From NCBI RefSeq assembly GCF_014270065.1, contig NZ_JACNME010000007.1, positions 126,311 through 190,310 of the forward strand: 64,000 bases of DNA. The letters run 5' to 3'. This document shows, piece after piece, positions 16,040-24,584 of the stretch. The notes beneath the pieces are model-generated. The model did no database searches. It was not told where the DNA came from and was given only the letters and a program-made list of their open reading frames with translations. Numbering within the stretch: the first letter of the stretch is position 1; the number at the start of each line of letters is the position of its first letter. The translations under genes were made by a program, and so were the position numbers. The DNA is from Quadrisphaera sp. RL12-1S (GTDB lineage: Bacteria; Actinomycetota; Actinomycetes; Actinomycetales; Quadrisphaeraceae).

Positions 16040-18655
16040 ATGCGCCGCGCCCTGCCCGCCCTGGCCACGACGGCCGCAGCGGCCGCCGCGGGCCTCCTGG
16101 GCGCTGGCGCCTTCGTGCTCCCGGCCTGGGCGGACGACCCCGCCGGCAGCGCCGCCACCACGGCCACCACCGGCACCTCCGGCACCTCCGGCACCTCCGC
16201 CGACACCGTGGACGACAGCGCGCCGACCGCCCTGCTCACCGGCACCCTGCGCGTGCTCGCGGACGTCGACCACGTCAAGACCGGCACCCTCGACGCCGCC
16301 CGCCGCCAGGCGGCCGCGTCCCTGGGCGGTGCGATGGGCCCGGCCTCCGGGCCCGGTCGCCGGCTCGACCCCGTGGCCCCCTACCTGCAGGTCGGCGGCG
16401 TGTGGGTGCCCCTGAGGGCCGGCTCCGTCGCGGACGTGGCCCCCGGCAGCGCCGTCACGGTCCGGGTGGAGGTGCCCGCTCCCGTGGTGCAGGCGGTCCA
16501 GGACGGGCAGCGCCTCGACGCGGTCCCCGACGGCCGCGCCTCCTCCACCACGGCCATCAGCGCGCAGGCCCTGGACGCGGCCACCGACACCCCCGCAGCC
16601 GCCTCCTCACCGCTGGCCGGGGCCAGCGCCGTCGCGGCGGCGGCGGCCGCCACCCCGGTGGCCGCGCAGGTGGTGGCGGCCACCACGCCGGCCACCACCA
16701 GCGTCACGTCGTCGCAGACGGTGACGGTGGTGGCGGTCTCCATGCTCGGCGGCTCGGACTCCTACTACAGCGACTCGACCGTCGACTCCCTGCTCTCGTC
16801 CGTGAACGACTACTGGGGCGAGCAGACCGGCGGGGCCGTCGGGTTCCGCCGCGAGGGTGCCGTCACGCGCTACTCCAGCTCGCTGGGCTGCTCGGACCCG
16901 AACGCGCTGTGGAGCGAGGCGGCGCAGCGCTCGGGGTTCAGCCAGGGCGCCGGCAAGCACCTGCTGCTGCTGCTGCCGCCGCAGGCCTACTCCTCCGGGT
17001 GCTCGTACGGGCTCGGGTCCGTGGGCTCCTCGCCGGGGGCGGGCGGGGTCACCTACGTCACCGACGCCAGCTGGCCGGCCATCGCCCACGAGCTCGGGCA
17101 CAACATGTCGCTGCTGCACGCCAACCGCCTGCAGTGCGGCTCCGCCGTGGACGAGGCGGTCGGCACCACCGCGGCCTACAAGAGCTGCAGCGTGCAGGAG
17201 TACGGCGACCGCACCGACGTCATGTCCAGCGCCGCGGCGCGCTCGGACGGCACGCCCATCCAGGCCACCGGCAGCGCCTCGGCGTTCGAGCTGGCGCGCA
17301 TGGGCCTGCTGAGCTCCGGCGGTCGCGCCACCGTGACCTCGGCCGGCACCACCAGCTGGACCATCCAGCCGCTGTCGTCGCTGTCCGGGCTGCGCTCGGT
17401 GCTGGTCACCGACCCGCGCAGCGGGGACGTCTACGACCTCGAGGTCCGCGCGAACGCCGGGCGCGACACCTTCGGGTGGGGCGGCTCCACCCGCGTCACC
17501 TACGGGCTGCGCGTGCTCAAGGCCAACGACGACGGCGGCAGCCTCCTGCTCGACCCCACGCCCACCACCGGCACGGACTCCAACGCGGTGGTGGCCCCCG
17601 GGACCACCTTCACCAGCGCCGCCGGCGGTGTGGCCGTGCGCACCACCGCGAACGCCGACGGGTCCGTCACCGCGCAGGTGTCCGTCGCGCCCGCCGGGCA
17701 GGACCACTGGCAGCCCCCCACCGCCTCCGTCACCGCCCGGCTCCAGGGCGAGGACCGCTACGGCACCGCCGCCGCGGTCTCCGGGGCGCTCGTGAAGACG
17801 CCGGTCAGCGGTCAGCGGGTCTTCGTCGCCTCCGGCTCCGCCTTCCCCGACGCCCTCGCCGCCGGCGCGGCCGCCGGGCGCGCCGGCTCCCCCACCCCCG
17901 TCCTCCTGGTCCCCGCCACCGGGGCGCTGCCCGACGCCGTGGCCACCGAGCTGCGCCGCCTGGCGCCGGCGCGGATCACCGTGGTCGGCGGCGCGAAGGC
18001 CGTGGACGACGGCGTGCTCGGCCAGCTGGGCGCCTACGCCGCCACCGTGGACCGGGTGCAGGGCGACGACCGCTACGCCACCTCCGCGGCGGTGGCCACC
18101 GCCACCGCCAAGGACACCGGCAGCACCGGCGGCACTGGCGGCGCGGTGTTCCTGGCCACCGGCCTGGACTTCCCCGACGCGCTGTCCGGCGCCTCGGCCG
18201 CGGCGCAGCTGGGCGGGTCCCTGCTGCTCACCGACCCGGGCTCGCTGTCCGGCCCCACGCTCGGCGCCCTGGACGCGCTGAGGCCGACGCGCGTCTACGT
18301 GCTCGGCGGGGGCATCTCCGGCACCGTGGTGAGCCAGGTCGCCTCGGCGGTGCCCGGCGCCGCGGTGAAGCGGCTCGCCGGCGCCGACCGGTACGAGACG
18401 GCGGCCCTCGTGGCCGACACGTCCTCTCCCCAGGGCGCGGGGAGGGTGGTGCTCGCCACGGGCGCGGCCTTCCCCGACGCCCTCACCGGCGGCCCGCTGG
18501 CGGCGTCGCTGCACGCGCCCCTGCTGCTGGTGCAGCCGACCTGCGCGCCGGGACCGGTGGTCGACGAGGTGAAGAAGCTCGGCGCCACCACCGCCACGGT
18601 GCTCGGCGGCCCGCAGTCGCTGTCCGACGGCGCCGCCTCCCTCGACCGCTGCTGA
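16040..18655 (+). CDS. Secreted metalloprotease-like protein with C-terminal CW_binding_2 repeats
   Basis: An 871-residue protein. GGAGG 5 nt before the ATG at 16040 and a signal peptide (MRRALPALATTAAAAAAGLL, cleavage near AWA-DD) fix the start. After an Ala/Thr-rich linker, residues about 230-460 look like a gluzincin/metzincin peptidase (M11/gametolysin-like): IAHELGHNMSLLHAN gives HExxHxxxxxH at residues 350-360. The metzincin glycine between the second and third His is Ser here, and there is a Cys shortly after (LQCGS). Residues about 567-871 carry three CW_binding_2 repeats (RLQGEDRYGTA, RVQGDDRYATS, RLAGADRYETA), which anchor proteins to wall polymers non-covalently. Likely a wall-attached protease; substrate unknown. 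Confidence 0.85.
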   Translation: MRRALPALATTAAAAAAGLLGAGAFVLPAWADDPAGSAATTATTGTSGTSGTSADTVDDSAPTALLTGTLRVLADVDHVKTGTLDAARRQAAASLGGAMGPASGPGRRLDPVAPYLQVGGVWVPLRAGSVADVAPGSAVTVRVEVPAPVVQAVQDGQRLDAVPDGRASSTTAISAQALDAATDTPAAASSPLAGASAVAAAAAATPVAAQVVAATTPATTSVTSSQTVTVVAVSMLGGSDSYYSDSTVDSLLSSVNDYWGEQTGGAVGFRREGAVTRYSSSLGCSDPNALWSEAAQRSGFSQGAGKHLLLLLPPQAYSSGCSYGLGSVGSSPGAGGVTYVTDASWPAIAHELGHNMSLLHANRLQCGSAVDEAVGTTAAYKSCSVQEYGDRTDVMSSAAARSDGTPIQATGSASAFELARMGLLSSGGRATVTSAGTTSWTIQPLSSLSGLRSVLVTDPRSGDVYDLEVRANAGRDTFGWGGSTRVTYGLRVLKANDDGGSLLLDPTPTTGTDSNAVVAPGTTFTSAAGGVAVRTTANADGSVTAQVSVAPAGQDHWQPPTASVTARLQGEDRYGTAAAVSGALVKTPVSGQRVFVASGSAFPDALAAGAAAGRAGSPTPVLLVPATGALPDAVATELRRLAPARITVVGGAKAVDDGVLGQLGAYAATVDRVQGDDRYATSAAVATATAKDTGSTGGTGGAVFLATGLDFPDALSGASAAAQLGGSLLLTDPGSLSGPTLGALDALRPTRVYVLGGGISGTVVSQVASAVPGAAVKRLAGADRYETAALVADTSSPQGAGRVVLATGAAFPDALTGGPLAASLHAPLLLVQPTCAPGPVVDEVKKLGATTATVLGGPQSLSDGAASLDRC

Positions 18656-18701
18656 CCCGGCTGCTGACCCGGCTGCCGGCCAGGGCGGACCAACAGCCCC
18701 G

Positions 18702-18727
18702 TAGGGTCGAGCGGTGAGCGCCCGGTG
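18702..18727 (+). promoter_or_regulatory. Leaderless-type -10 box and 4-codon upstream ORF before the TauE/SafE gene
   Basis: TAGGGT (18702-18707) is followed by 6 nt and a GTG (18714). That GTG opens a four-codon frame (Met-Ser-Ala-Arg) whose TGA at 18726-18728 overlaps the GTG start of the permease gene in a GTGA arrangement. A ribosome starting leaderless on the mini-ORF could re-initiate on the main frame. Confidence 0.35.
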
Positions 18728-19525
18728 AGCATCGACGTCTCCAGCCTCACCCCCCTCGACTGGGCGCTGCTGGCCCTCGGCGGCCTCATCATCGGCTTCT
18801 CCAAGACGGCGTTCTCGGGCCTGGGCACCCTGGTCGCGGTGGTCTTCGCGCTGGTGCTCCCCACCCGCGCCTCGACCGGGGCGATCGTGCCGCTGCTCAT
18901 CGTGGGCGACGTCATCGCCGTGTCCCTGTACCGCCGCCACGCCGACTGGAAGCTGCTGGTCAGGCTGCTGCCGTACCTCATCGGTGGGCTGCTGCTCGGC
19001 GTCGTCTTCCTCGACTCCGTGGACGACGGCGCCCTGCGCCGCTTCCTCGGGGTGCTGCTGCTCGTGCTGGCGGCGGTCCAGCTGCGCTCGCTGCTGCGTC
19101 CGGCCGCCCCGACCGAGGAGCCCGGGGTGGTCACGGCCCCCAGCGGCCCCGAGACCTGGGGGCCGCTGCGCCGCCGCACCACCGCCGCGCTCGCCGGTGG
19201 CGGCGCGGGCTTCGCCACCATGGTCGCCAACGCCGCCGGCCCGATCTCGTCGATGTACCTGCTGGTCATGCGCGTCAGCAAGATGGCGTTCGTCGGCACG
19301 GCCGCGTGGCTCTACGCCATCGTCAACGTCACCAAGGTGCCCTTCAGCGTGCAGCTGGGCTTCATCAACCCGCAGTCGCTGCTGCTGGACCTGCTGCTCG
19401 TGCCGGCGCTGCTGGTGGGCGCCTTCGTGGGCGTCAAGGTGCTGCGCCGGGTCCCCCAGCAGCTCTTCACCCACCTCACGCTGGTGCTGACCGCCGCCTC
19501 CGCCGTCGCCCTGCTCCTCCTCTGA
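18725..19525 (+). CDS. TauE/SafE (TSUP) family membrane transporter
   Basis: A 266-residue membrane protein with about eight hydrophobic helices in two halves, beginning LALGGLIIGFSKTAFSGLGT, the first-half signature of the sulfite exporter TauE/SafE family. The second half has GGGAGFATMVANAAGPISSMYLL, the matching repeat. Family members move sulfur-containing anions such as sulfite, sulfoacetate or thiosulfate across the membrane; the substrate here is not deducible, since no sulfur gene is next to it. The GTG at 18725 has no ribosome site of its own but overlaps the stop of a 4-codon upstream frame. The 3' part of the preceding gap holds 12-bp GGCTGCTGACCC repeats. Confidence 0.87.
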   Translation: MSIDVSSLTPLDWALLALGGLIIGFSKTAFSGLGTLVAVVFALVLPTRASTGAIVPLLIVGDVIAVSLYRRHADWKLLVRLLPYLIGGLLLGVVFLDSVDDGALRRFLGVLLLVLAAVQLRSLLRPAAPTEEPGVVTAPSGPETWGPLRRRTTAALAGGGAGFATMVANAAGPISSMYLLVMRVSKMAFVGTAAWLYAIVNVTKVPFSVQLGFINPQSLLLDLLLVPALLVGAFVGVKVLRRVPQQLFTHLTLVLTAASAVALLLL

Positions 19526-19594
19526 CCGCGCAGGACGACGACGCGGGCGTGTCGCTCCCCCGCGGGACGGCCCGGCTCGCGCACGATCGTCCCT

Positions 19595-22183
19595 GTGGAG
19601 TGCCCGCAGACGCCCCGGCCGCCCCGGTCGCGGCGGCGGCCCGCCGGTGCGGCGGCCGCGGTCGTCGTCGTCGGGGTCCTCGGGGTGGTGGGCGTGGGCG
19701 ACGGACCCCCCGCGCAGGCGGTGCCCGTCTACGGGCAGGCGGTGCTCGGCGCGGGCTCGCTCACCGGCGCCGCGGGCGTGACCACCAGCGCCGACGGCAG
19801 CACCGTCTACGTGCTCGACGGCAGCACCATCAAGGCGTTCGGCACGTCCTCGGGCGGCTCGGTCCCCGCGCCCACCACCCTCACCGGGGTGAGCGGCCCG
19901 CAGGACCTCGCCCTCGGCGGCCCCGCCGGAGCGCCGGTGCTCTACATCGCCGACACGGGCAACCACCGCGTGGTCTCCCTGCCGGTGTCGGCGCTCGGCA
20001 CCGGCTCACCCACCCTGACGCCCGTGGCGGGCACCTCCACGTCCGGGGCCCCCGTCCCAGGGCCGGCGACCAGCTCGCCGCTGACGGCCCCGCAGGGGGT
20101 CGCGTGGGACCCGGCGAGCAGCACCCTCTACATCGCCGACACCGGCAACAACCAGGTCGAGAAGGTGGTCGCGGGCACCCTCGCCGTGGTCGCCGGCACC
20201 GGGTCGTCCACCCCCGGCGCCCAGACCCCGGGCCTGGCCACGGCCTCGCGGCTCAACGCGCCCCGCGACGTCGCCACGGACCCCGCCGGCAACGTCTACA
20301 TCGCCGACACCGGCAACGGCGCCGTCGAGGTGGTCAGCGGCACGCAGCTGACCACACTCACCACCGCCGCGTCTCCGCTGTCCGTGGCCACCGACGGCAC
20401 CACGCTGTTCGTCGGCACGGGCACCTCCGTGGTGGCGGCGCCGGTGTCCGGCGGGGCGGCGTCGGCGGTGGCCACCGGGCTCACCGCGCCCGAGGGCCTG
20501 GCCGCCACCGCCACCGGCACGGCCGTCGTGGGCGACGCGGCCGGGTCGGCCTCCCGCGTGGTGGTGCTCTCCCCCACCGGCGTGGCGGCCGCCCCGCTCA
20601 TCACGTCCGCGGCCCCCACCAGCGCCGCCAAGGGCGTCGCCCTGAGCCGCGCCTTCACGGCCAGCGGCTTCCCGCAGCCGACGTGGTCGATCGTCGGCAC
20701 CCCGCCGGCGAGCATCACCGGGCTGGCGATCGGCACCACGTCGGGTCTGCTGACGGGCACGCCGACCGCCTCGGGGCCGGTGACCTTCACGGTGCGGGCC
20801 ACCAACGCCCAGGGCCACGACGACCAGGTGGTGAGCCTCGCGGTGGGTTCGGTGCCCGCCACCATCTCCACCAAGCCCACCGCGACCGCGGGGCAGGGCG
20901 GCGCCACCGCCACCTGGACCGCCCCCACGGCGAGCACCGCCGCCGGCGAGGCCGTGACGGGCTACGTGGTCACGCCCACCTGCGGCGGCAGCGCCGGCGC
21001 GCCGCGCTCCGTGCCGGCCGGCGTGCTGTCCACCACCTTCTCGGGCCTCAAGGCGGGCGCCGCCTGCACGTTCACCGTGGCGGCCACCAACGCCTTCGGC
21101 ACCGCGGCGCCGTCTCCGGCGTCCGCAGCGGTCACGCCGTACGGTGGCATCGCCGGCCCCGGGCCCGGGCTGACCCGGTACCAGGGCGGCAACCGGGTGC
21201 TCACCGCGGTGACCACGTCCCGGCAGCTGTTCCCGGACACCGGCAGCGCCCGCGCGGTGGTGGTGGCCAGCTCCACCAGCTACGCCGACTCCCTCGCCGG
21301 TGCCCGGCTGGCCGCGGCCGTGGGCGCCCCCCTGCTGCTCACCGACCCGCTGGCCCTCAACCCCGAGGTGGCCGCGGAGGTCGCCCGCGTGCTGGCGGTC
21401 CCGGCGGCCCCCAGCACGTCACCGGTGGCGCTGGCCGCCGCCGACGCCTCGGCCACCGCGGTGAAGCCGACCGCCACCGGCACCGTCTACCTGCTCGGCG
21501 GCACCACGGCCGTCTCGGCCGCCACGGAGACCGCGCTCCGGGCGGTGAGCACCAAGTACACCGTCACGCGGCTGTCCGGGGCGGACCGCTACGAGACCGC
21601 CGTGAAGATCGCCGCCCAGACCGCCGTCGACGACCCCGTGCCCGGCGCTCCGGTCTACGTGGCCAGCGGTGCGGACTACCCGGACGGGCTCGCGGTCGCG
21701 GCGCTCGCCTCCCGCACCGGCGGGGTGGTGCTCCTCACCCAGGGCTCCACCATGCCGGCGGCCACGCTCGGCTACCTGCAGACGTACGACCCGAACAGCG
21801 AGCTGCTCGTGGCCGTGGGCGGCCCGGCCGCGGCGGCCACCGCCGGGCACGGCGGGGACCGCGCGATCGTCGGGACCGACCGCTACGACACCGCGCGCCT
21901 GGTCGCGGCGCGGTTCACGGCCCAGCCCGGAGCGCCCCGCGTCGATGACGTGGGCCTGGCCACCGGCACCAACTGGCCGGACGCCCTGGCGGGGGCCGCG
22001 GCGATGGGCAACCTCCGCGGGCCGCTGCTGCTGACCCGGCCGGACTCCCTCTCACCAGCGGTGGCACCGGCGCTGCGGGCGCTGTCGACGGCGGGCAGGC
22101 CCACGTCGGCGCTGGTGTTCGGCGGTCCGTCGGTGGTGTCCCCGGGCGCCGCCGACGCCTTCGCCGCCGTCGTGGCCGGCTGA
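19595..22183 (+). CDS. Secreted NHL-repeat protein with FN3-like and CW_binding_2 domains
   Basis: An 862-residue protein with a Pro/Arg-rich start and a signal peptide (AAAAVVVVGVLGVVGVGDG, cleavage near AQA-VPV). Residues about 60-260 form NHL-type beta-propeller blades, with LYIADTGNHRVVSL, LYIADTGNNQVEKV and VYIADTGNGAVEVV; a putative-Ig-like segment (about 335-410, ASGFPQPTWSI) and a fibronectin-III-like segment (about 420-515, two Cys) follow. Residues about 525-862 are CW_binding_2 repeats (RYQGGNRVLTA, RLSGADRYETA, IVGTDRYDTA). The protein should display a propeller on the cell wall. It is a close architectural paralogue of the lipoprotein at 51049-53487. The GTG at 19595 lacks a clear ribosome site, so the start is uncertain by a few codons. 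Confidence 0.85.
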   Translation: MECPQTPRPPRSRRRPAGAAAAVVVVGVLGVVGVGDGPPAQAVPVYGQAVLGAGSLTGAAGVTTSADGSTVYVLDGSTIKAFGTSSGGSVPAPTTLTGVSGPQDLALGGPAGAPVLYIADTGNHRVVSLPVSALGTGSPTLTPVAGTSTSGAPVPGPATSSPLTAPQGVAWDPASSTLYIADTGNNQVEKVVAGTLAVVAGTGSSTPGAQTPGLATASRLNAPRDVATDPAGNVYIADTGNGAVEVVSGTQLTTLTTAASPLSVATDGTTLFVGTGTSVVAAPVSGGAASAVATGLTAPEGLAATATGTAVVGDAAGSASRVVVLSPTGVAAAPLITSAAPTSAAKGVALSRAFTASGFPQPTWSIVGTPPASITGLAIGTTSGLLTGTPTASGPVTFTVRATNAQGHDDQVVSLAVGSVPATISTKPTATAGQGGATATWTAPTASTAAGEAVTGYVVTPTCGGSAGAPRSVPAGVLSTTFSGLKAGAACTFTVAATNAFGTAAPSPASAAVTPYGGIAGPGPGLTRYQGGNRVLTAVTTSRQLFPDTGSARAVVVASSTSYADSLAGARLAAAVGAPLLLTDPLALNPEVAAEVARVLAVPAAPSTSPVALAAADASATAVKPTATGTVYLLGGTTAVSAATETALRAVSTKYTVTRLSGADRYETAVKIAAQTAVDDPVPGAPVYVASGADYPDGLAVAALASRTGGVVLLTQGSTMPAATLGYLQTYDPNSELLVAVGGPAAAATAGHGGDRAIVGTDRYDTARLVAARFTAQPGAPRVDDVGLATGTNWPDALAGAAAMGNLRGPLLLTRPDSLSPAVAPALRALSTAGRPTSALVFGGPSVVSPGAADAFAAVVAG

Positions 22184-22196
22184 CCCGCGGGTCAGC
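22179..22196. terminator. Palindrome containing both convergent stop codons
   Basis: GCTGACCCGCGGGTCAGC is an 18-bp perfect palindrome. The TGA of the plus-strand gene (22181-22183) and the stop of the minus-strand gene (22192-22194) lie symmetrically in it. It may act as a bidirectional terminator with a CGCG loop. Confidence 0.4.
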
Positions 22197-22578
22197 TCGC
22201 GGCGACGGGCTCCGCCAGGCGCGCCTGCAGCAGCGCCGAGGCGCTGCTCCACAGCTCGTGCGGCTGCTCCGACGGTGACCACTCCGCGTAGAGCAGCTCC
22301 GCGCCGTCGACGTCCAGCGCCCACAGGTAGCCGGCGCCGCGGTCCTCCACGGTGAGCACCAGCTCGGTGGTGCCGACGGTCCACCGGCACTGCAGGTCGC
22401 CGTCGGAGTCGACGCCCACCAGGGGCTCGGGGACGCCGTCGCGCTGGATGGAGGAGACGGCGCGGAAGAGGTGCCGCGGTCCGGCCAGGGCCGCGGGCGC
22501 GAGCTGCCGGTCGGGCACGGAGACCAGGGCGAGGAGCTGCTGCTCCACGCCCCGCAGTGCGTCGGTGCGCTGGGTCAC
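22192..22578 (-). CDS. Hypothetical protein, 128 residues
   Basis: A soluble acidic protein without signal peptide or membrane helix. The N-terminal 45 residues are helical (LRGVEQQLLALVSVPDRQLAPAAL); the middle looks beta-rich (CRWTVGTTELVLTVEDRGAGYLWAL, ELLYAEWSPSE) and ends in a helix. I do not recognise a family. The start is taken at the GTG at 22578; an AGAGGGG run abuts it too closely to be a good ribosome site. It is convergent with the NHL protein gene and shares a palindrome with it at the stop codons. Confidence 0.6.
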   Translation of the reverse strand: MTQRTDALRGVEQQLLALVSVPDRQLAPAALAGPRHLFRAVSSIQRDGVPEPLVGVDSDGDLQCRWTVGTTELVLTVEDRGAGYLWALDVDGAELLYAEWSPSEQPHELWSSASALLQARLAEPVAAS

Positions 22579-22792
22579 CCCCTCTGCATCGGCAGCCCGG
22601 GCCGCGACCTCGAGCCCGGCGCGGGCGCGTGATCATCCGGTCGCGCCGGGTCACCCGCCCGGAGCAGTGCGGGCGTGTCGCCGCGCCGCGCCGCGCGCGC
22701 CCTGCTCCGGTTGGGCGGACCGGGTGCGGACGGGCCTCCCGGACCCCTAGCGTCTGCCGGGTCAGTCCCCCCGCTCGACGAGGAGCACCCGC

Positions 22793-22906
22793 GTGTCCCG
22801 GTCCGCCACCGCCCCCCGCACCACCAGCAGCAGCCCGCTCGCCGTCGCCGGAGCGGTGGTCTCCGTGGTCGGGACGCTCCTGCGCCTGGTGCTGCGCCGC
22901 CGCTGA
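22793..22906 (+). CDS. 37-residue single-pass membrane peptide
   Basis: Too short for usual gene calling, but the GTG at 22793 is preceded by GAGGAG at 8-nt spacing and, 40 nt further up, by a TAGCGT box (22748-22753) like other -10 boxes in this window. The product is a Ser/Thr-rich N-terminus, one hydrophobic helix (PLAVAGAVVSVVGTLLRLVL) and an Arg-rich end (RRR). That topology is typical of small regulatory membrane peptides. Function unknown. It is flanked by two minus-strand genes. Confidence 0.5.
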   Translation: MSRSATAPRTTSSSPLAVAGAVVSVVGTLLRLVLRRR

Positions 22907-22928
22907 CCGCGCGGGCCGGCCGCTGCCC

Positions 22929-23867
22929 TCAGGACGACGACGACGAGGCCAGCAGCGGGATGGCCGGATGCGCCCCCTGCTCACCCGACTGCTGACCTGA
23001 CTGCTGACCGGGCTGCTGACCGGCCGCGTGCGCGCGCCACAGGTCCACCACGGCGTCCGCCTCCAGCGCGGGGGCGAACAGCCACCCCTGCAGGTGGCCC
23101 ACGCCAGCGCGGGCGCACGCGGCGCGCTGCTCGGCGGTCTCGACCCCCTCGGCCGTCACCTCGGCGCCGGCCTCGCGGACCAGCGCCACCACCGCGGCGA
23201 GGAGCCGCTCCGGGTCCGGTGCGGTGCGCGCCCGAAGAGCGCCGCTCCCGGGCAGCAGCGAGCGGTCCAGCTTCACCAGCCCGGTCGGCAGCTGGGCCAG
23301 GCGGCCCACGTCAGCGAACCCGCAGCCGAAGTCGTCCACGGCCAGGGTCGCGCCGGAGTCGGTCAGCGCCTGGAGCCGGTCGAGCACGCCGTCGTCGAGG
23401 TGGAGGCGGTCGTGCTCGAGCACCTCCAGCACCAGCCGGTCCGCTCCCGTCCCGGCGCAGGCGCAGGCGCGGGCGACCACGTCGAGCAGGTCCTGGCGCT
23501 CCACGCTGGACCGGCCCAGGTTGACGCCCACGCGGTGCACGCGGACACCGGCGGCGTCCCAGCGCAGCACCTGGTGCAGCGCCTCGTGGAGCACCAGCTC
23601 GTCGAGCGCGGCGCCCAGGCCGTGGGCCTCGGCCACCCCGATGAACCGGTCCGGCGGCACCAGGGCGCCGTCGGGCCGGCGCCAGCGGGCCAGGGCCTCC
23701 ACGGCCAGCGGCTCGCCGTCCTCGGTGCGGACCACGGGCTGGTAGCGCACCAGCAGCTCTCCCGCCGACCGGCCGCCGGCCACCAGCTCGCGCAGGTCGG
23801 CCACGTCCCAGACGCCCCGCCGGGCCTCCCCCGCCCGTGCGGTGTGCGGTGCGGGTCGCTGGGGCAC
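22929..23867 (-). CDS. EAL domain protein (c-di-GMP phosphodiesterase, stand-alone)
   Basis: A 312-residue cytoplasmic protein that is almost only an EAL domain (about residues 25-270). Visible motifs are VEALARW (the EAL), VGVNLGRSS, LEVLEHDRL in place of the usual LElTE, VDDFGCGF for DDFGTGY, KLDRSL, TAEGVET and QGWLFAPAL. The catalytic Glu and the DD pair are kept, so hydrolysis of c-di-GMP to pGpG is possible, but the changed LEVLE and FGCGF loops could lower it. The tail is low complexity (AAGQQPGQQSGQQSGEQG, then five serines), coded by 12-bp GGCTGCTGACC-like repeats. GGGAGG 9 nt before the GTG supports the start. No sensor or GGDEF domain is attached. Confidence 0.85.
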   Translation of the reverse strand: MPQRPAPHTARAGEARRGVWDVADLRELVAGGRSAGELLVRYQPVVRTEDGEPLAVEALARWRRPDGALVPPDRFIGVAEAHGLGAALDELVLHEALHQVLRWDAAGVRVHRVGVNLGRSSVERQDLLDVVARACACAGTGADRLVLEVLEHDRLHLDDGVLDRLQALTDSGATLAVDDFGCGFADVGRLAQLPTGLVKLDRSLLPGSGALRARTAPDPERLLAAVVALVREAGAEVTAEGVETAEQRAACARAGVGHLQGWLFAPALEADAVVDLWRAHAAGQQPGQQSGQQSGEQGAHPAIPLLASSSSS

Positions 23868-23937
23868 GGCGGTGTCCTCCCGGAGTGGTGCGGCGCCCCC
23901 GGTCGGGAGACGCGCGCTCGTGGTGGTTGCTTCGGCG

Positions 23938-23958
23938 GCTCAGGACAGCTCCTTGAGC
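23938..23958 (-). terminator. Hairpin after the Gly-X-X protein gene
   Basis: GCTCAGGA and TCCTTGAGC pair around a CAGC loop with one bulged T, 4 nt beyond the stop codon of the minus-strand gene at 23963. Confidence 0.4.
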
Positions 23959-23962
23959 ATGA

Positions 23963-24472
23963 TCACCCGACGGCGGCGGTCAGTCCCAGCGACGCCGTCA
24001 GCCCCGCCGGGGCCGTGCTGGCGGTGGCCGCGACGCCGGCGACAGCGCCGACCGTCCCGGCGACCCCCGCCGTCCCGGTCACCCCCGCCACCCCGGTGGC
24101 CCCTGCCACCCCGGTGACCCCCGCCACCCCGGCCACCCCGGGACTGGCGACGGAGGCGGTCGCCGCGGTGCCCGCGACCGGTGCGGACAGCGCCAGACCG
24201 GCGGTGGTGCCCGGCGCGCCGACGGGAGCGGTCGCGGCGGTGTCGGCGGTGCTCGCCGTGGCCGCCCGGTCCGCCGTGGCCGCCGTGGCCGCAGGGGTCC
24301 CCGTCGGGGCCGTCTCCGCGGTCGCCGCGGTGGGGGCGACCTCGGCGGTGGGAGCCGCCTCGGCGGTGGCGGCGGTGCCGCGGGCGGGGTCGCCGGGCTC
24401 GGCGTAGGCGGCTGCTGCCCCGGCGAGGGCCAGCAGCAGCGCAACGGGCACGACGACGGCGGTGTGCTTCAC
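23963..24472 (-). CDS. Secreted Ala/Thr-rich protein with collagen-like Gly-X-X tract
   Basis: A 169-residue protein. GGGGAGGAG 6 nt before the GTG at 24472 and a signal peptide (VVVPVALLLALAGAAAAYA-EPGD) decide the start. The mature chain of about 140 residues is built of Ala, Thr, Val, Gly, Pro and Ser with no aromatic residue. An (A/T)A(T/E)A-type stretch is followed by about 14 consecutive Gly-X-X triplets (GVAGVAGVTGVAGATGVAG and onward) in which X is Val, Ala or Thr and proline is absent. Collagen-like triplets normally need proline, so the fold is unclear. It lies downstream of the MMPL gene on the same strand, 112 nt away, and is followed by a hairpin. Function unknown. Confidence 0.7.
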   Translation of the reverse strand: MKHTAVVVPVALLLALAGAAAAYAEPGDPARGTAATAEAAPTAEVAPTAATAETAPTGTPAATAATADRAATASTADTAATAPVGAPGTTAGLALSAPVAGTAATASVASPGVAGVAGVTGVAGATGVAGVTGTAGVAGTVGAVAGVAATASTAPAGLTASLGLTAAVG

Positions 24473-24584
24473 GGTGGGCTCCTCCCCGGCGCCGCGGACG
24501 CGGCGCGACCCCCACCCGTCGTCGCACCGGATCCCCGGGTGGAGGGCCGCGCCGCAGGACGTCATGGGCAGCGCGCGGGGAGCC

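Noticed and set aside
16607..19966. Minus-strand frame of about 1,120 codons opposite the metalloprotease-like and TauE/SafE genes
   Set aside because: Low-complexity Gly/Arg/Ala sequence and no ribosome site; shadow of real genes.
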